Positions 16,912 to 25,846 of a stretch of 64,000 bases of DNA are shown here, in pieces (within the stretch, counting starts at the first letter, position 1; the number at the start of each line of letters is the position of its first letter). The translations under genes and the position numbers were made by a program. Location: positions 1 to 64,000 of the forward strand of contig CAVTHW010000007.1 of assembly GCA_963734625.1 (NCBI GenBank), written 5' to 3'. This stretch comes from CAVTHW01 sp963734625 (GTDB lineage: Bacteria > Acidobacteriota > Terriglobia > Bryobacterales > Bryobacteraceae). Below the pieces are notes generated by a model. It saw nothing but the letters and a program-made list of their open reading frames with translations, searched no databases and had not been told where the DNA came from.

Positions 16912-17628
16912 GTGAGACTGATTCTAGTGACTGCGTTAGCACTTACACCGCTGTTGGGCGCCGACACCGAGCCTGCAAAGAGGCTGACCGAGGCTTCCGC
17001 TGTATTCTCTGAAATCATGGCAACACCCGACAAGGGCATTCCACAAGAACTGTTAGAGAACGCCCACTGCATCGTGATAGTGCCGGGGCTTAAGACCGCG
17101 GCCTTCGTAATCGGCGGGAAATACGGGAAAGGTTACTTGTCCTGCCGAAACAAGAGCGGTGTGGGCTGGTCAGCGCCGGGGACCGTCCGCATCGAGGGCG
17201 GCAGTGTCGGTTTCCAGATCGGCGGATCCGAGACGGACTTGATCATGTTGGTGATGAGTGAGCGCGGCGCGGATAAACTGCTTTCGAGCAAGTTCACGCT
17301 GGGCGCAGAGGGCTCAGTCGCCGCGGGTCCCGTGGGACGCACAGCGGCGGCTCAGACAGACGCTCAAATGCACGCTGAGATTCTCTCCTGGTCGCGATCT
17401 CAGGGCTTGTTCGCCGGGCTCGCTCTGCAAGGGGCGACTCTGCGGCAGGATCTGGACGATAACGCCACTCTCTACGGCAAGAAGCTGGAGAACCGGGCCA
17501 TCGTGACCACCGGCGTTCGCGCGCCGACGGCGGCCGCGGGCTTGCTCGCTCAATTGAACCGCATTTCCTCGCGCGAGGGCCAGCAAGTTGGCAAGTCGCC
17601 GAGCTCACCAACTACAAAGAAAAAATGA
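16912..17628 (+). CDS. secreted SYLF-domain (YSC84-like) protein
   Basis: A 238-residue exported protein with a SYLF lipid-binding domain (Ysc84 family). A signal peptide (RLILVTALALTPLLGADT) is followed by the domain: IPQELLENAHCIVIVPGLKT, GKGYLSCRNKSGVGWSAPGT, then MSERGADKLLSS and GPVGRTAAAQTD, all family blocks. In eukaryotes SYLF binds phosphoinositides; bacterial members are secreted with unknown function. The GTG start has GAGG seven bases upstream. The OmpA-like gene starts nine bases after its stop, so the two are likely co-transcribed as envelope proteins. Confidence 0.88.
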   Translation: MRLILVTALALTPLLGADTEPAKRLTEASAVFSEIMATPDKGIPQELLENAHCIVIVPGLKTAAFVIGGKYGKGYLSCRNKSGVGWSAPGTVRIEGGSVGFQIGGSETDLIMLVMSERGADKLLSSKFTLGAEGSVAAGPVGRTAAAQTDAQMHAEILSWSRSQGLFAGLALQGATLRQDLDDNATLYGKKLENRAIVTTGVRAPTAAAGLLAQLNRISSREGQQVGKSPSSPTTKKK

Positions 17629-17637
17629 GGTAGAAAG

Positions 17638-19458
17638 ATGAAACTGATTACTGCATTCCTGACCGTGTGCGGGTGTCTGGCAGCCCAGTCACCGCAAGCT
17701 CCGAACCCGACTCAACGATTGACTCCAAACGAGAATCAGACCAGGATGGCCGCCGGGTCGATGCCCGTCTATCGCGTCACCGTGGTAGAGAGGACTACAA
17801 AGGCCGTCAACTACAATCACCGCAGCGGATCTACAAAGGTCGGTTTCCAGGGCACGCTCCTTCTGCCCCAGGCCCGCGGCGAGGCCAAGGTGGAGAGCAA
17901 GAAGGGCTACATCGAGATCGAGGTAGAATTTGACGATCTAAAGCCCGCCACCGCGTACGGGGCCGAGTACCTCACCTACGTGCTGTGGGCCATCACCCCG
18001 GAAGGCCGCACAACCAACCTCGGCGAGGTCCTCCTGAATGGAGGCAAGAGCAAGCTGAACGTGACTACCGAACTGCAGTCGTTCGGCATGATCATGACGG
18101 CGGAACCGTATTTCGCGGTGACCCAGCCCAGCGACGTCGTGGTCATGGAAAACGTGATCAGGAGAGATACGAGCGGGACGGTCGAAGAGATCGACGCGAA
18201 GTACGGGCTGCTACAGCGGGGGCAGTACCTCTTCAACGTGAACCCGGCCGAGATTAAGCCCGTGCGGTTGGATCGGAATGTTCCATTGGAGCTCTACGAA
18301 GCGCGAAACGCCGTGCAGATCGCACGTTGGACCGGCGCTCAACAGTATGCTCCCGAGACCTACCAAAAGGCCGTTCTGGGGCTTCAGAACGGAGAGGGCT
18401 ACTTGAAACGCAAGTCGGGCACGAAGGCGATTGTGACGGTGGCACGAGAGGCCGTTCAAATGGCGGAAGATGCCCGAATTATCACGATCAAGAAGATCCA
18501 GGAAGACCAGTTGGCGTTGGAGCGCCAGGCGGGAGCAGACCGTGAAATGCGCGCGGAGAACGCCCGGGCTGCCGCGCAGTCCGAGACCGAGCGCGTCGCC
18601 CGCGACGCGGAGAGGGCGCGGCTCAGCGCACAGGTCGACGCTGATCGCCTGAGGCAGGACAATGACGCACGAGCAGCGGCGGTGCAGCTTGAAGCTGATC
18701 GCTTGAGACAGCAGAACGACGCTCAAAGAGTCGCTGCCCAAGGCGATGCCGATCGTTTGAGGCGGGAAAATGAGACCCAGGCATCGGCGGCGCGCAATGA
18801 AGCTGATCGCCTTAGGGGGGAAAATGAGGCCCAGGCGTCGGCTGCGCGCAATGAAGCTGATCGCTTGAGGGGGGAAAACGCGGCCCAAGTATCGGCTGCG
18901 CAAAATGAAGCCGATCGTTTGAGGCGCGAAAACGACGCCCAGAGAGCCGCTGCCCAGGCCGACCTGGATCGCGCGGCTAAAGACAGGGCGCAAGCGGAGG
19001 CTGAAAAAGCGGCCCTGCGGGTCCAGCTACTGGCGCAATTCAACGTGATTCTCCAGACTCGGGATTCAGCCCGCGGCCTGATCGTGAACATGTCGGACGT
19101 CCTTTTCGATACGGCTATGTCTTCGCTGCGCCCCCTGGCGCGTGAGAAGCTGGCCAAGGTGGCCGGCATCGTCTCGGGGCACCCGGGGCTGAAACTGGAT
19201 GTAGAAGGCCATACCGACAGCGTGGGCGGCGATGCTTACAATCAGCAGCTCTCCGAACAACGCGGCGAGTCAGTGCGCGGCTACCTGGTCCAGCAGGGAA
19301 TGCCGGCGGGTTCGGTTACCACCCGGGGCTTCGGGAAGACTCAGCCAGTGGCTACCAATGACACCGCCACGGGCAGGCAACAGAATCGACGGGTGGAACT
19401 GGTAATCTCCGGTGACATCATTGGCGGGGAGATCGGCACCCCTATCGCGTCTAACTGA
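17638..19458 (+). CDS. OmpA-family protein with 18-residue coiled-coil repeats
   Basis: A 606-residue exported protein. A signal peptide ends near LAAQS. An N-terminal beta-rich domain (about residues 40-215; YGAEYLTYVLWAITPEGRTT) is followed by a helical segment (about 220-300) and then a long coiled coil containing six 18-residue repeats of the type ADRLRxENxAQxSAAxNE. The C-terminal OmpA domain (about 480-596) includes LDVEGHTDSVGGDAYNQQLS and RRVELVI, the peptidoglycan-binding pattern. It probably links the envelope to the cell wall with the coiled coil as spacer. GAGG lies seven bases before the ATG. It forms a pair with the SYLF gene. Confidence 0.88.
   Translation: MKLITAFLTVCGCLAAQSPQAPNPTQRLTPNENQTRMAAGSMPVYRVTVVERTTKAVNYNHRSGSTKVGFQGTLLLPQARGEAKVESKKGYIEIEVEFDDLKPATAYGAEYLTYVLWAITPEGRTTNLGEVLLNGGKSKLNVTTELQSFGMIMTAEPYFAVTQPSDVVVMENVIRRDTSGTVEEIDAKYGLLQRGQYLFNVNPAEIKPVRLDRNVPLELYEARNAVQIARWTGAQQYAPETYQKAVLGLQNGEGYLKRKSGTKAIVTVAREAVQMAEDARIITIKKIQEDQLALERQAGADREMRAENARAAAQSETERVARDAERARLSAQVDADRLRQDNDARAAAVQLEADRLRQQNDAQRVAAQGDADRLRRENETQASAARNEADRLRGENEAQASAARNEADRLRGENAAQVSAAQNEADRLRRENDAQRAAAQADLDRAAKDRAQAEAEKAALRVQLLAQFNVILQTRDSARGLIVNMSDVLFDTAMSSLRPLAREKLAKVAGIVSGHPGLKLDVEGHTDSVGGDAYNQQLSEQRGESVRGYLVQQGMPAGSVTTRGFGKTQPVATNDTATGRQQNRRVELVISGDIIGGEIGTPIASN
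18640..18963 (+). repeat. six tandem 54-bp coding repeats
   Basis: Within the OmpA-like gene, six consecutive 54-bp units encode the 18-residue motif beginning ADRLR. Units 3-5 are the most alike and the outer units more diverged. All keep the reading frame. Such coding tandem repeats can change copy number by slippage or recombination, altering the length of the coiled coil. Confidence 0.85.
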
Positions 19459-19501
19459 GCCCGTCTGGGCTCTCCTCGGGGGCGCCATCCGATGCGCCCC
19501 C
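19457..19501 (+). terminator. possible terminator hairpins after the OmpA-like gene
   Basis: Two hairpins follow directly: GAGCCC-gtct-GGGCTC (19457-19472), overlapping the stop codon, and GGGGGCGC/GCGCCCCC with an 8-base loop (19478-19501). Neither has a good T-run, so intrinsic termination is uncertain. Confidence 0.4.
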
Positions 19502-19609
19502 GTGGGGTCAGGCTTTCAGCCTGCCGCCGGCTTTTGAGCCGGCGTTTCTTAGGACTGTCGCCAGACGCCGGGCCAAAGCCCGGCGGCAGCCAGAAATGGC
19601 TGGCCCCAC
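19502..19609. repeat. large REP-like inverted repeat
   Basis: Two arms of about 43 bases (19502-19544 and 19566-19609) are inverted copies of each other with a few mismatches, and each contains its own small palindromes (AGGCTTTCAGCCT; GCCGGCTTTTGAGCCGGC). The outer 18 bases of the left arm (19502-19519) recur exactly, inverted, at 30503-30520. This is the form of REP/BIME elements. The rest of the 19459-19739 gap holds no gene, only the AAGGAG site of purS. Confidence 0.75.
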
Positions 19610-19739
19610 AAGCGCGCCGAAGTACGCTTGGGAGAGCTTGATCTAACGAACTCACTGCCTGGAGCTTTTTCTGCCGGTCCTTCCAGATCCAGCCTCAGTA
19701 TTGAAAACTCTGCCGATTGTCTAGAATAGAAGGAGTCCC

Positions 19740-19985
19740 ATGAAAGCCAGAGTATACGTGTCATTGAAGCCCACGGTGCTTGATCCGCAGGGGCAGACCA
19801 TCCGCGCGGCCTTGAACGGCCTCGGCCACAAGACAATCGCCTCCGTGCGCCAGGGCAAGTTCTTCGATGTCTCCATCGACGCCCAGGCCGATCCCGCGCA
19901 GGTGCGCCAGGAGATGGAGCAGATCGCCCACGACGTGCTGGCTAATCCCGTGATTGAAGAGTATCGGGTCGAGTTCCTGGACTGA
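19740..19985 (+). CDS. purS: phosphoribosylformylglycinamidine synthase subunit PurS
   Basis: An 81-residue protein of the PurS family (MKARVYVSLKPTVLDPQGQT at the start; QGKFFDVSIDA in the middle). PurS bridges PurQ and PurL in the three-part FGAM synthase that makes formylglycinamidine ribonucleotide in purine synthesis, in the cytoplasm. Length and start fit the family, and AAGGAG lies four bases before the ATG. PurQ and PurL are not in the window. Instead glmS, another glutamine amidotransferase, follows after 12 bases. Confidence 0.93.
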   Translation: MKARVYVSLKPTVLDPQGQTIRAALNGLGHKTIASVRQGKFFDVSIDAQADPAQVRQEMEQIAHDVLANPVIEEYRVEFLD

Positions 19986-19997
19986 GCGGAGCGGGTT

Positions 19998-21851
19998 ATG
20001 TGCGGAATTGTCGGTTACATCGGCACTCGCAACGCGGCGCCCATCATACTGGACGGCCTGCACCGGCTCGAATACCGCGGCTATGATTCGGCGGGGGTGG
20101 CGGTGTTCGACCGGGATAACCACCTCCTGATCCGGCGCGCTTCCGGAAAACTGCGCAACCTGGAAGAGGCCATTCGAATCGATCCCGTCGAGGGCTGCTA
20201 CGGCATCGGGCACACCCGCTGGGCTACCCACGGCCGCCCGACCGAGGAGAACGCCCATCCGCACCGCGACTGCAAGGGTGACGTCGTGGTGGTACACAAC
20301 GGCATCGTCGAGAACTACCTTATCCTCAAGCGGCAATTGCAGGAGGCCGGTCACCGTTTCCTGACCGAGACCGATACGGAGGTCATTGCCCACCTGGTGG
20401 AGTCGCACCTCAACGGCGCTCTGGAGGACGCGGTGCGGAAGGCCGCGCGCGAGCTTCGGGGCGTCTTCGCCATCGCGGTCGTCGCGCGCTCGGATCCGGG
20501 CAAGATCGTCGCCGCGCGGATGGGGCCGCCCGCGGTGATCGGGCTGGGAGACGGGGAGTACTTTGTGGCGTCCGACGTTCCGGCCATCCTGAATCACACC
20601 CGGGACGTGCTTTATCTGGCCGATGGCGATGTCGCCGTCGTCACCGCCGAGGGCGTGCGTCTCAGCGACTTCGAAGGCCGGCCCGTGAAACGCCAGGTCA
20701 CGCACATCATGTGGGACCCCATCATGGCGGAAAAGGGCGGCTACAAGCATTTCATGCTCAAGGAGATCTACGAGCAGCCTCGCGCCGTCCGCGACACCAT
20801 AGTGGGGCGCGTGGAGCAGGAGACGGGCCGCGTTTTCCTGGACGAGATGGACATCTCGGGAAAGGATTTTCGGGAGTTCCGCACGGTGAAGCTCATCGCC
20901 TGCGGCACCAGTTGGCACGCCGCGCTGGCCGGCAAGTTCATGCTCGAGAAGCTGGCGCGGATTCCGGTGGAGGTCGACTACGGCAGCGAATTCCGCTACC
21001 GCGACCCCATCCTCGGCCCCGACGTGCTGACGGTGGTGATCTCGCAATCGGGCGAGACGGCCGATACTTTGGCCGCCCAGCGCGAAGCCAAGCGAAGAGG
21101 TTCCAAGACCCTGGCCATCTGCAACGTGCTCGGCTCGATGGTGACGCGCGAAGCTTCTGGCACGATCTACACCCATGCCGGCCCCGAGATCGGAGTGGCT
21201 TCCACTAAGGCATTCACCACGCAACTGGCGGCGCTGTTTCTACTGGCCCTGCACCTCGGCCGGGTCAGGGAGACGCTGGACGAAGAGACCTGCCGGGCGC
21301 TGGCGCAGGAGCTGTTGAGCCTGCCGGCGAAGCTGGAGGCGGTTCTTTCGCACGACGCGGTCTGCGAGGAACTGGCCAGGAAGTACTTCCGCGTGTCGGA
21401 TTTCCTGTTCCTGGGTCGCGGGATTGGTTTCCCCATCGCTCTGGAAGGCGCGCTCAAACTCAAGGAGATTTCCTACATTCACGCCGAAGGCTACCCGGCC
21501 GGGGAGATGAAGCACGGTCCCATCGCCCTGATCGACGAGAACCTGCCGGTGGTGGTTGTGGCGGGCCGGGATCTCTCCGCTCCCGACAGCCTCCTGCTCT
21601 TCGAGAAGACCGTCTCCAACATGCAGGAAGTGAAGGCCCGGGAAGGGATCGTAATCGCCGTGGCCTGCCCCGGCGAAGAGGAAGTGGCCCGGCTAGCCGA
21701 TCACGTGATCGAGATCCCGTCGGCGCACGAGTTGCTGCTGCCCATCCTGGAGATCGTCCCCTTGCAGTTGCTGGCCTACCACATCGCCGTGCGCCGCGGC
21801 TGCGACGTGGACCAGCCCCGCAACCTGGCCAAGAGCGTCACGGTGGAATGA
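19998..21851 (+). CDS. glmS: glucosamine-6-phosphate synthase (isomerizing)
   Basis: A 617-residue enzyme converting fructose-6-phosphate and glutamine to glucosamine-6-phosphate, the entry step to peptidoglycan and LPS amino sugars. The N-terminal class II amidotransferase starts MCGIVGYIG, with Cys2 as nucleophile (GYDSAG and GHTRWATHG motifs). Two SIS isomerase domains follow, with ISQSGETADTLAA and the C-terminal LAKSVTVE block. The ATG has GGAG upstream. I see no glmS-ribozyme core upstream, as expected outside Firmicutes. The stop overlaps the next start (ATGA). Confidence 0.97.
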   Translation: MCGIVGYIGTRNAAPIILDGLHRLEYRGYDSAGVAVFDRDNHLLIRRASGKLRNLEEAIRIDPVEGCYGIGHTRWATHGRPTEENAHPHRDCKGDVVVVHNGIVENYLILKRQLQEAGHRFLTETDTEVIAHLVESHLNGALEDAVRKAARELRGVFAIAVVARSDPGKIVAARMGPPAVIGLGDGEYFVASDVPAILNHTRDVLYLADGDVAVVTAEGVRLSDFEGRPVKRQVTHIMWDPIMAEKGGYKHFMLKEIYEQPRAVRDTIVGRVEQETGRVFLDEMDISGKDFREFRTVKLIACGTSWHAALAGKFMLEKLARIPVEVDYGSEFRYRDPILGPDVLTVVISQSGETADTLAAQREAKRRGSKTLAICNVLGSMVTREASGTIYTHAGPEIGVASTKAFTTQLAALFLLALHLGRVRETLDEETCRALAQELLSLPAKLEAVLSHDAVCEELARKYFRVSDFLFLGRGIGFPIALEGALKLKEISYIHAEGYPAGEMKHGPIALIDENLPVVVVAGRDLSAPDSLLLFEKTVSNMQEVKAREGIVIAVACPGEEEVARLADHVIEIPSAHELLLPILEIVPLQLLAYHIAVRRGCDVDQPRNLAKSVTVE

Positions 21852-22267
21852 AGCAGTCCGTCTACCTGCTGGTTGTCCCGACCTCGGGCAAGGGTCTCTA
21901 CGAGATCACCGACAAGGTCAGCCGCTGGGTGCGCGAGCAGGGTCTCCGCAGCGGCCTGTTGACGCTCTTCGTGCAGCACACCTCGGCTTCGCTGACCGTG
22001 CAGGAGAACGCCGACCCGGACGTAGTCGCAGATCTGGAGACGTTCTTTACGCAGCTCGTGCCGGAGAGCGGCCGGCTCTACCGCCACACGGTCGAAGGCG
22101 CCGACGACATGCCGGCGCACATCCGCGCCGCCCTGACCCAGACTCACCTCTCGATCCCGCTCGCCGACGGTGAGCTTGTGCTCGGGACCTGGCAAGGCAT
22201 CTACGTGTTTGAGCACCGTTCGATTCCACATCGCCGGAGGGTGAGCCTGCACCTGATCGGGGAGTAG
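21848..22267 (+). CDS. YjbQ/UPF0047 family protein
   Basis: A 139-residue protein of the UPF0047/YjbQ family. Conserved blocks are seen: GLLTLFVQHTSASLTVQENA, then DPDVVADLETFF and EGADDMPAHIRAALTQT, and the C-terminal GTWQGIYVFEHR. Histidines in QHTSAS and the nearby HTVEG block form the family's putative active site. Some members show weak thiamine-phosphate synthase activity, but the physiological role is unclear. It overlaps glmS by four bases, indicating translational coupling. Confidence 0.92.
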   Translation: MKQSVYLLVVPTSGKGLYEITDKVSRWVREQGLRSGLLTLFVQHTSASLTVQENADPDVVADLETFFTQLVPESGRLYRHTVEGADDMPAHIRAALTQTHLSIPLADGELVLGTWQGIYVFEHRSIPHRRRVSLHLIGE

Positions 22268-22289
22268 TGCCGGGCTGCAAGGAGGGTTA

Positions 22290-22460
22290 ATGTCGACTAG
22301 AACAAGCAAGCTCTCCGACATCGGCCAGTACCGCATGAACGTCGATCTCGGGGCGAACACCAGACTCGCAGCAGACCAATGGCAGACACAGTTGCGTAAA
22401 GCCAAACGCCGTGCACCCTACTTCTGTTTGGCGATGATCAGGTCCTTGACCTTGTCGTAG
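22290..22460 (+). CDS. possible 56-residue small protein
   Basis: A short ORF with a strong ribosome-binding site (AAGGAGGG, four bases before the ATG). It begins MSTRTSKLSDIGQYRMNVDL and resembles no family I know. Its 3' third overlaps the minus-strand ComEA-like gene, which argues against a functional product. It may be a leader peptide or a gene fragment. Low confidence. Confidence 0.25.
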   Translation: MSTRTSKLSDIGQYRMNVDLGANTRLAADQWQTQLRKAKRRAPYFCLAMIRSLTLS

Positions 22461-22738
22461 ACGCCCTTCGGCAGGATGTCCTTCTGTACAAGTTCATTCT
22501 TGGCCTTGTAGGGCCGGCCCTTGATAATTCTGGCTGAGTAGGCGTCGCCGATGCCTGGGATCGCCTTGAGTTGGCCGGCCGTGGCGGTGTTGATATCGAT
22601 GAGATCACCGGCTTTTTGAGTTGCTGCCTGTTTCGTAGTGGCCGCGCCCTTCTCGACATCGCCCTCTTTGGGGGTTTGTACGGCGCAGGCCAAGGTGAAC
22701 GCCAGCGCGATGGCGAGCGCGATCAGGATTCGCTTCAT
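22418..22738 (-). CDS. ComEA-like helix-hairpin-helix secreted protein
   Basis: A 106-residue protein with an N-terminal signal sequence (RILIALAIALAFTLACA) and a C-terminal helix-hairpin-helix domain of the ComEA type (DINTATAGQLKAIPGIGDAY, then ARIIKGRPYKAKNELVQ). ComEA proteins bind DNA in the periplasm during natural uptake; many small secreted relatives have unknown roles. The TLAC at the end of the signal is not a good lipobox. The ATG at 22738 is chosen over an upstream ATG at 22804 because the signal peptide begins there and GAGG precedes it. No other competence gene is nearby. Confidence 0.82.
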   Translation of the reverse strand: MKRILIALAIALAFTLACAVQTPKEGDVEKGAATTKQAATQKAGDLIDINTATAGQLKAIPGIGDAYSARIIKGRPYKAKNELVQKDILPKGVYDKVKDLIIAKQK

Positions 22739-22942
22739 GGTTGCCTCATACCTCCTCTGGCCGGAATTCTCATTTCGGACTCCCGACTCGAAACGAGTAT
22801 ACACTTGAGCCCACCCGTGTCGAAGTTCTGTTCAGGAATCCGGTCTTGCTCCGGCTGAACCGGTGAAGCACCACCCAGAGAGTCGAGAAGTGGTACGATC
22901 ATGCGGATTGCAGGTTCATGTTCAACATAAGGAGGAGGAGAG

Positions 22943-23347
22943 ATGAAAGGCTTCAAGCAGTTCATCATGCGAGGCAACGTACTGGACCTGGCCGTGGCGG
23001 TGGTCATGGGCGGGGCTTTCGGCGCGGTCGTCACCGCCCTGGTAAAGGATCTGCTGACTCCGTTGATCGCAGCCATCGTCGGGAAACCCGACTTTTCCGC
23101 GATCAAGTTTGAGGTCAACGCCAGCAAATTCCTGATCGGCGACTTCATCAATGCGCTGATCTCGTTCGTCCTGATCGCGGCGGCCGTCTACTTCTTCGTC
23201 ATCCTGCCCATGAACGCGCTCCTGGCTCGGATGCGCCGCGGAGAGACTCCTCCCGATCCGACCTCGAAGGAGTGTCCGGAGTGTCTGAGCAGCATTCCTA
23301 TTGCTGCTAAGCGCTGCGCCTTCTGCACGTCGCCGGTCGCCAAGTAG
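22943..23347 (+). CDS. mscL: large-conductance mechanosensitive channel with zinc-ribbon tail
   Basis: A 134-residue MscL. The N-terminal FKQFIMRGNVLDLAVAVVMG contains the first pore helix, and the second helix is LISFVLIAAAVYFFVILPMN. MscL opens under membrane tension as a homopentamer to release osmolytes. Unlike E. coli MscL, the cytoplasmic C-terminus carries two C-x2-C pairs (ECPEC and RCAFC), a zinc-ribbon-like tail. A very strong ribosome-binding site (AAGGAGGAGGAG) precedes the ATG. Confidence 0.96.
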   Translation: MKGFKQFIMRGNVLDLAVAVVMGGAFGAVVTALVKDLLTPLIAAIVGKPDFSAIKFEVNASKFLIGDFINALISFVLIAAAVYFFVILPMNALLARMRRGETPPDPTSKECPECLSSIPIAAKRCAFCTSPVAK

Positions 23348-23390
23348 CCGCAGCGGCCAAGTTATCATGAGGGTGCGAGTGTAAACGCTC

Positions 23391-25811
23391 ATGCCCGACT
23401 ATGAAAAATTAGGCGCTTTCTACTTGGGCCGTCCCTACGATCCGGTCAACGGCAAGGCCGGGGACGGTCTCATCCTCTATGATTCCAAGGACCTGGTCAC
23501 CCACGCCGTGTGCTTCGGCATGACCGGCAGCGGGAAGACCGGCCTTTGCCTCGCGCTGCTGGAGGAGGCCGCCATCGACGGGGTTCCGGCGCTGGTAATC
23601 GACCCCAAGGGCGACATCTCCAACCTGCTGCTCACCTTCCCAGAGCTACGCCCGGAGGACTTTCGTCCGTGGATCAACGAGGACGACGCACGGACCAAAG
23701 GAGTCTCGCCCGAGGAGTACGCGCGCCAACAGGCGGAGCTCTGGAAGAACGGGCTCGCCGCCTGGGGTCAGGACGCGAGCCGCATCCGGCGGCTTCGCGA
23801 CGCGGCGGACTTCGCCGTGTACACTCCCGGAAGCACCGCTGGCTTGCCGGTCTCGATTCTCAAGTCGTTCGCGGCGCCGGGAGCAGCCATCGTCGAGGAC
23901 CCGGAGTTGCTGCGCGAGCGCGTCAATGCCACCGCGACGGCGCTGCTGGGCTTGCTCGGTATCGAGGCGGACCCGGTCCAGAGCCGGGAGCACATTCTGC
24001 TCGCCACCATCCTGAGCAACGCCTGGAAGCAGGGGAAGGACCTGGACCTGGGGGCGCTAATCCAAGCAGTGCAATCCCCGCCCGTGTCGCGCATCGGCGT
24101 GCTCGACCTGGAGGCCTTCTACCCGGCCAAGGAGCGGTTTGCGCTGTCGATGTCGCTGAACAACCTGCTCGCCTCGCCGGGCTTTGAGGCGTGGCTGGAG
24201 GGCGAGCCTCTGGACATTGCCAGCCTGCTGTACACGCCGCAAGGAAAGCCGCGCGTCTCGATTTTCTCCATCGCGCACTTGGGAGACACCGAGCGCATGT
24301 TCTTCGTCTCGCTGCTGCTCAACCAGATGTTGGGCTGGATGCGCATGCAGTCCGGGACCACGAGTCTGCGTGCCATCCTCTACATGGACGAGATCTTCGG
24401 CTACTTTCCGCCGGTGGCCAATCCGCCGTCCAAGCAGCCTCTCCTCACACTCCTGAAGCAGGCCCGGGCCTTCGGCGTCGGCATCGTGCTCGCCACCCAG
24501 AACCCGGTCGACCTGGACTACAAGGGCCTGGCCAACGCCGGGACCTGGTTCATCGGCCGCCTCCAGACCGAGCGCGATCGTAACCGCGTGCTGGACGGGT
24601 TGGAGAGCGCGGCCGGCGGCGGCGTGGACCGCCAGCGAATGGAGCGGATTCTCTCTCAGCTCAGCAATCGCGTGTTCCTGATGAACAACGTTCACGAGGA
24701 CGCGCCGGTGGTGTTCGAGACGCGCTGGGTGATGTCCTACCTGCGCGGGCCGTTGACCCGGACGCAGATCAAGATGCTGATGGGGCCGCGGAGTCAGGCT
24801 GCCGCGGCAACGCCAGCGGCCACGTCTGCCACGCCGGCCGCAAAGCCGTCCGCCGCCGCGGCGCCCCGGCCGGTTCTGCCTCCCGAAGTGGCCCAGTATT
24901 TCGTGCCGGTGCGAGGCGCGCGCCCGGCCGGTTCGGCATTGTTGTACCAACCGATGCTTCTTGGATCCGCCCAGGTTCGCTTTGTCGAAGCCAAAGCGCA
25001 GGTGGACTGCCCGCGCGACGTGAGCCTCTTGACCGCAGTCGAGGCGGGGGCCGTCGCCGTGGACTGGCAGAACAGCACGGAGGCGGCGTTCGGACTCGAT
25101 GAACTGGAGCGAGAACCCGCCGCGGAAGCGCTGTTCGGATCGCTGCCTGCCGAAGCGTCCAAAGCCAAGAGCTACGCCGCCTGGAGCCGTGACCTGGTTC
25201 AGTGGCTGTATGGCAGCCAGACGCTGGAACTCCACAAGAGCCCCAGCTTGGGCGAGACATCCAAGCCGGGCGAATCTGAGCGCGACTTCCGCCTGCGGCT
25301 CCAGCAGGCAGGACGCGAGAACCGCGATGAGAGCGTGGAGAAGTTGCGAAAGGCCTATGCGCCCAAGATGGCCGCGCTCGAGGAGAGGATCCGTCGCGCC
25401 GAGCAGGCCACCGAACGGGAGAAGGAGCAGGCCAACCAACAGAAGGTGCAAACTGCGATCTCCGTGGGGGCAACGCTGCTGGGCGCTTTTCTGGGCAGGA
25501 AGGCGGTCAGCACGGCCACTATGGGGCGGGCGGCCACCGCGGCCCGTGCCGGAAGCCGCACCTGGAAAGAAGCGCAGGACGTAGCTCGCGCCGGAGAGAC
25601 GGTGGAAGCACTGAAGCAGCAGCTTGCGGAGCTGGAGTCTCAGTTCGCGGGGGAGACGCAAGCCCTCGAGTCGGCAGTGAGCCCGGCAACCGAGACCTTC
25701 GACACCATATCGGTAAAGCTCAAGAAGACCAACATCACGGTGCGCCTGGTGGCGCTGTCCTGGGTGCCCCACTGGCAGGATTCTCAAGGAAACGTCCAGC
25801 CGGCGATTTGA
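23391..25811 (+). CDS. HerA/DUF87-like P-loop ATPase
   Basis: An 806-residue ATPase. The N-terminal HerA/FtsK-like domain (about residues 30-440) has Walker A CFGMTGSGKTG, the strand ALVIDPKGDISNL and Walker B-like AILYMDEIFGYF, followed by IVLATQNPVDLDYKGLANAG and an arginine-containing GRLQTERDRNR. A low-complexity A/P linker (about 465-495) leads to a C-terminal region with a coiled coil (ERIRRAEQATEREKEQANQQ) and a glycine-rich hydrophobic segment (SVGATLLGAFLGRKAV). Relatives are annotated as ATP-binding proteins of unknown role. No NurA-like nuclease is adjacent. It is followed 35 bases later by a secreted peptidase gene. Confidence 0.82.
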   Translation: MPDYEKLGAFYLGRPYDPVNGKAGDGLILYDSKDLVTHAVCFGMTGSGKTGLCLALLEEAAIDGVPALVIDPKGDISNLLLTFPELRPEDFRPWINEDDARTKGVSPEEYARQQAELWKNGLAAWGQDASRIRRLRDAADFAVYTPGSTAGLPVSILKSFAAPGAAIVEDPELLRERVNATATALLGLLGIEADPVQSREHILLATILSNAWKQGKDLDLGALIQAVQSPPVSRIGVLDLEAFYPAKERFALSMSLNNLLASPGFEAWLEGEPLDIASLLYTPQGKPRVSIFSIAHLGDTERMFFVSLLLNQMLGWMRMQSGTTSLRAILYMDEIFGYFPPVANPPSKQPLLTLLKQARAFGVGIVLATQNPVDLDYKGLANAGTWFIGRLQTERDRNRVLDGLESAAGGGVDRQRMERILSQLSNRVFLMNNVHEDAPVVFETRWVMSYLRGPLTRTQIKMLMGPRSQAAAATPAATSATPAAKPSAAAAPRPVLPPEVAQYFVPVRGARPAGSALLYQPMLLGSAQVRFVEAKAQVDCPRDVSLLTAVEAGAVAVDWQNSTEAAFGLDELEREPAAEALFGSLPAEASKAKSYAAWSRDLVQWLYGSQTLELHKSPSLGETSKPGESERDFRLRLQQAGRENRDESVEKLRKAYAPKMAALEERIRRAEQATEREKEQANQQKVQTAISVGATLLGAFLGRKAVSTATMGRAATAARAGSRTWKEAQDVARAGETVEALKQQLAELESQFAGETQALESAVSPATETFDTISVKLKKTNITVRLVALSWVPHWQDSQGNVQPAI

Positions 25812-25846
25812 GCGCCGGTATCGTGGTAGTAAGGAGGGTGTCAGGC

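Noticed and set aside
19761..21224. A 487-residue minus-strand ORF
   Set aside because: It lies wholly antisense to glmS and purS, has no family motifs and is typical of GC-rich shadow frames.
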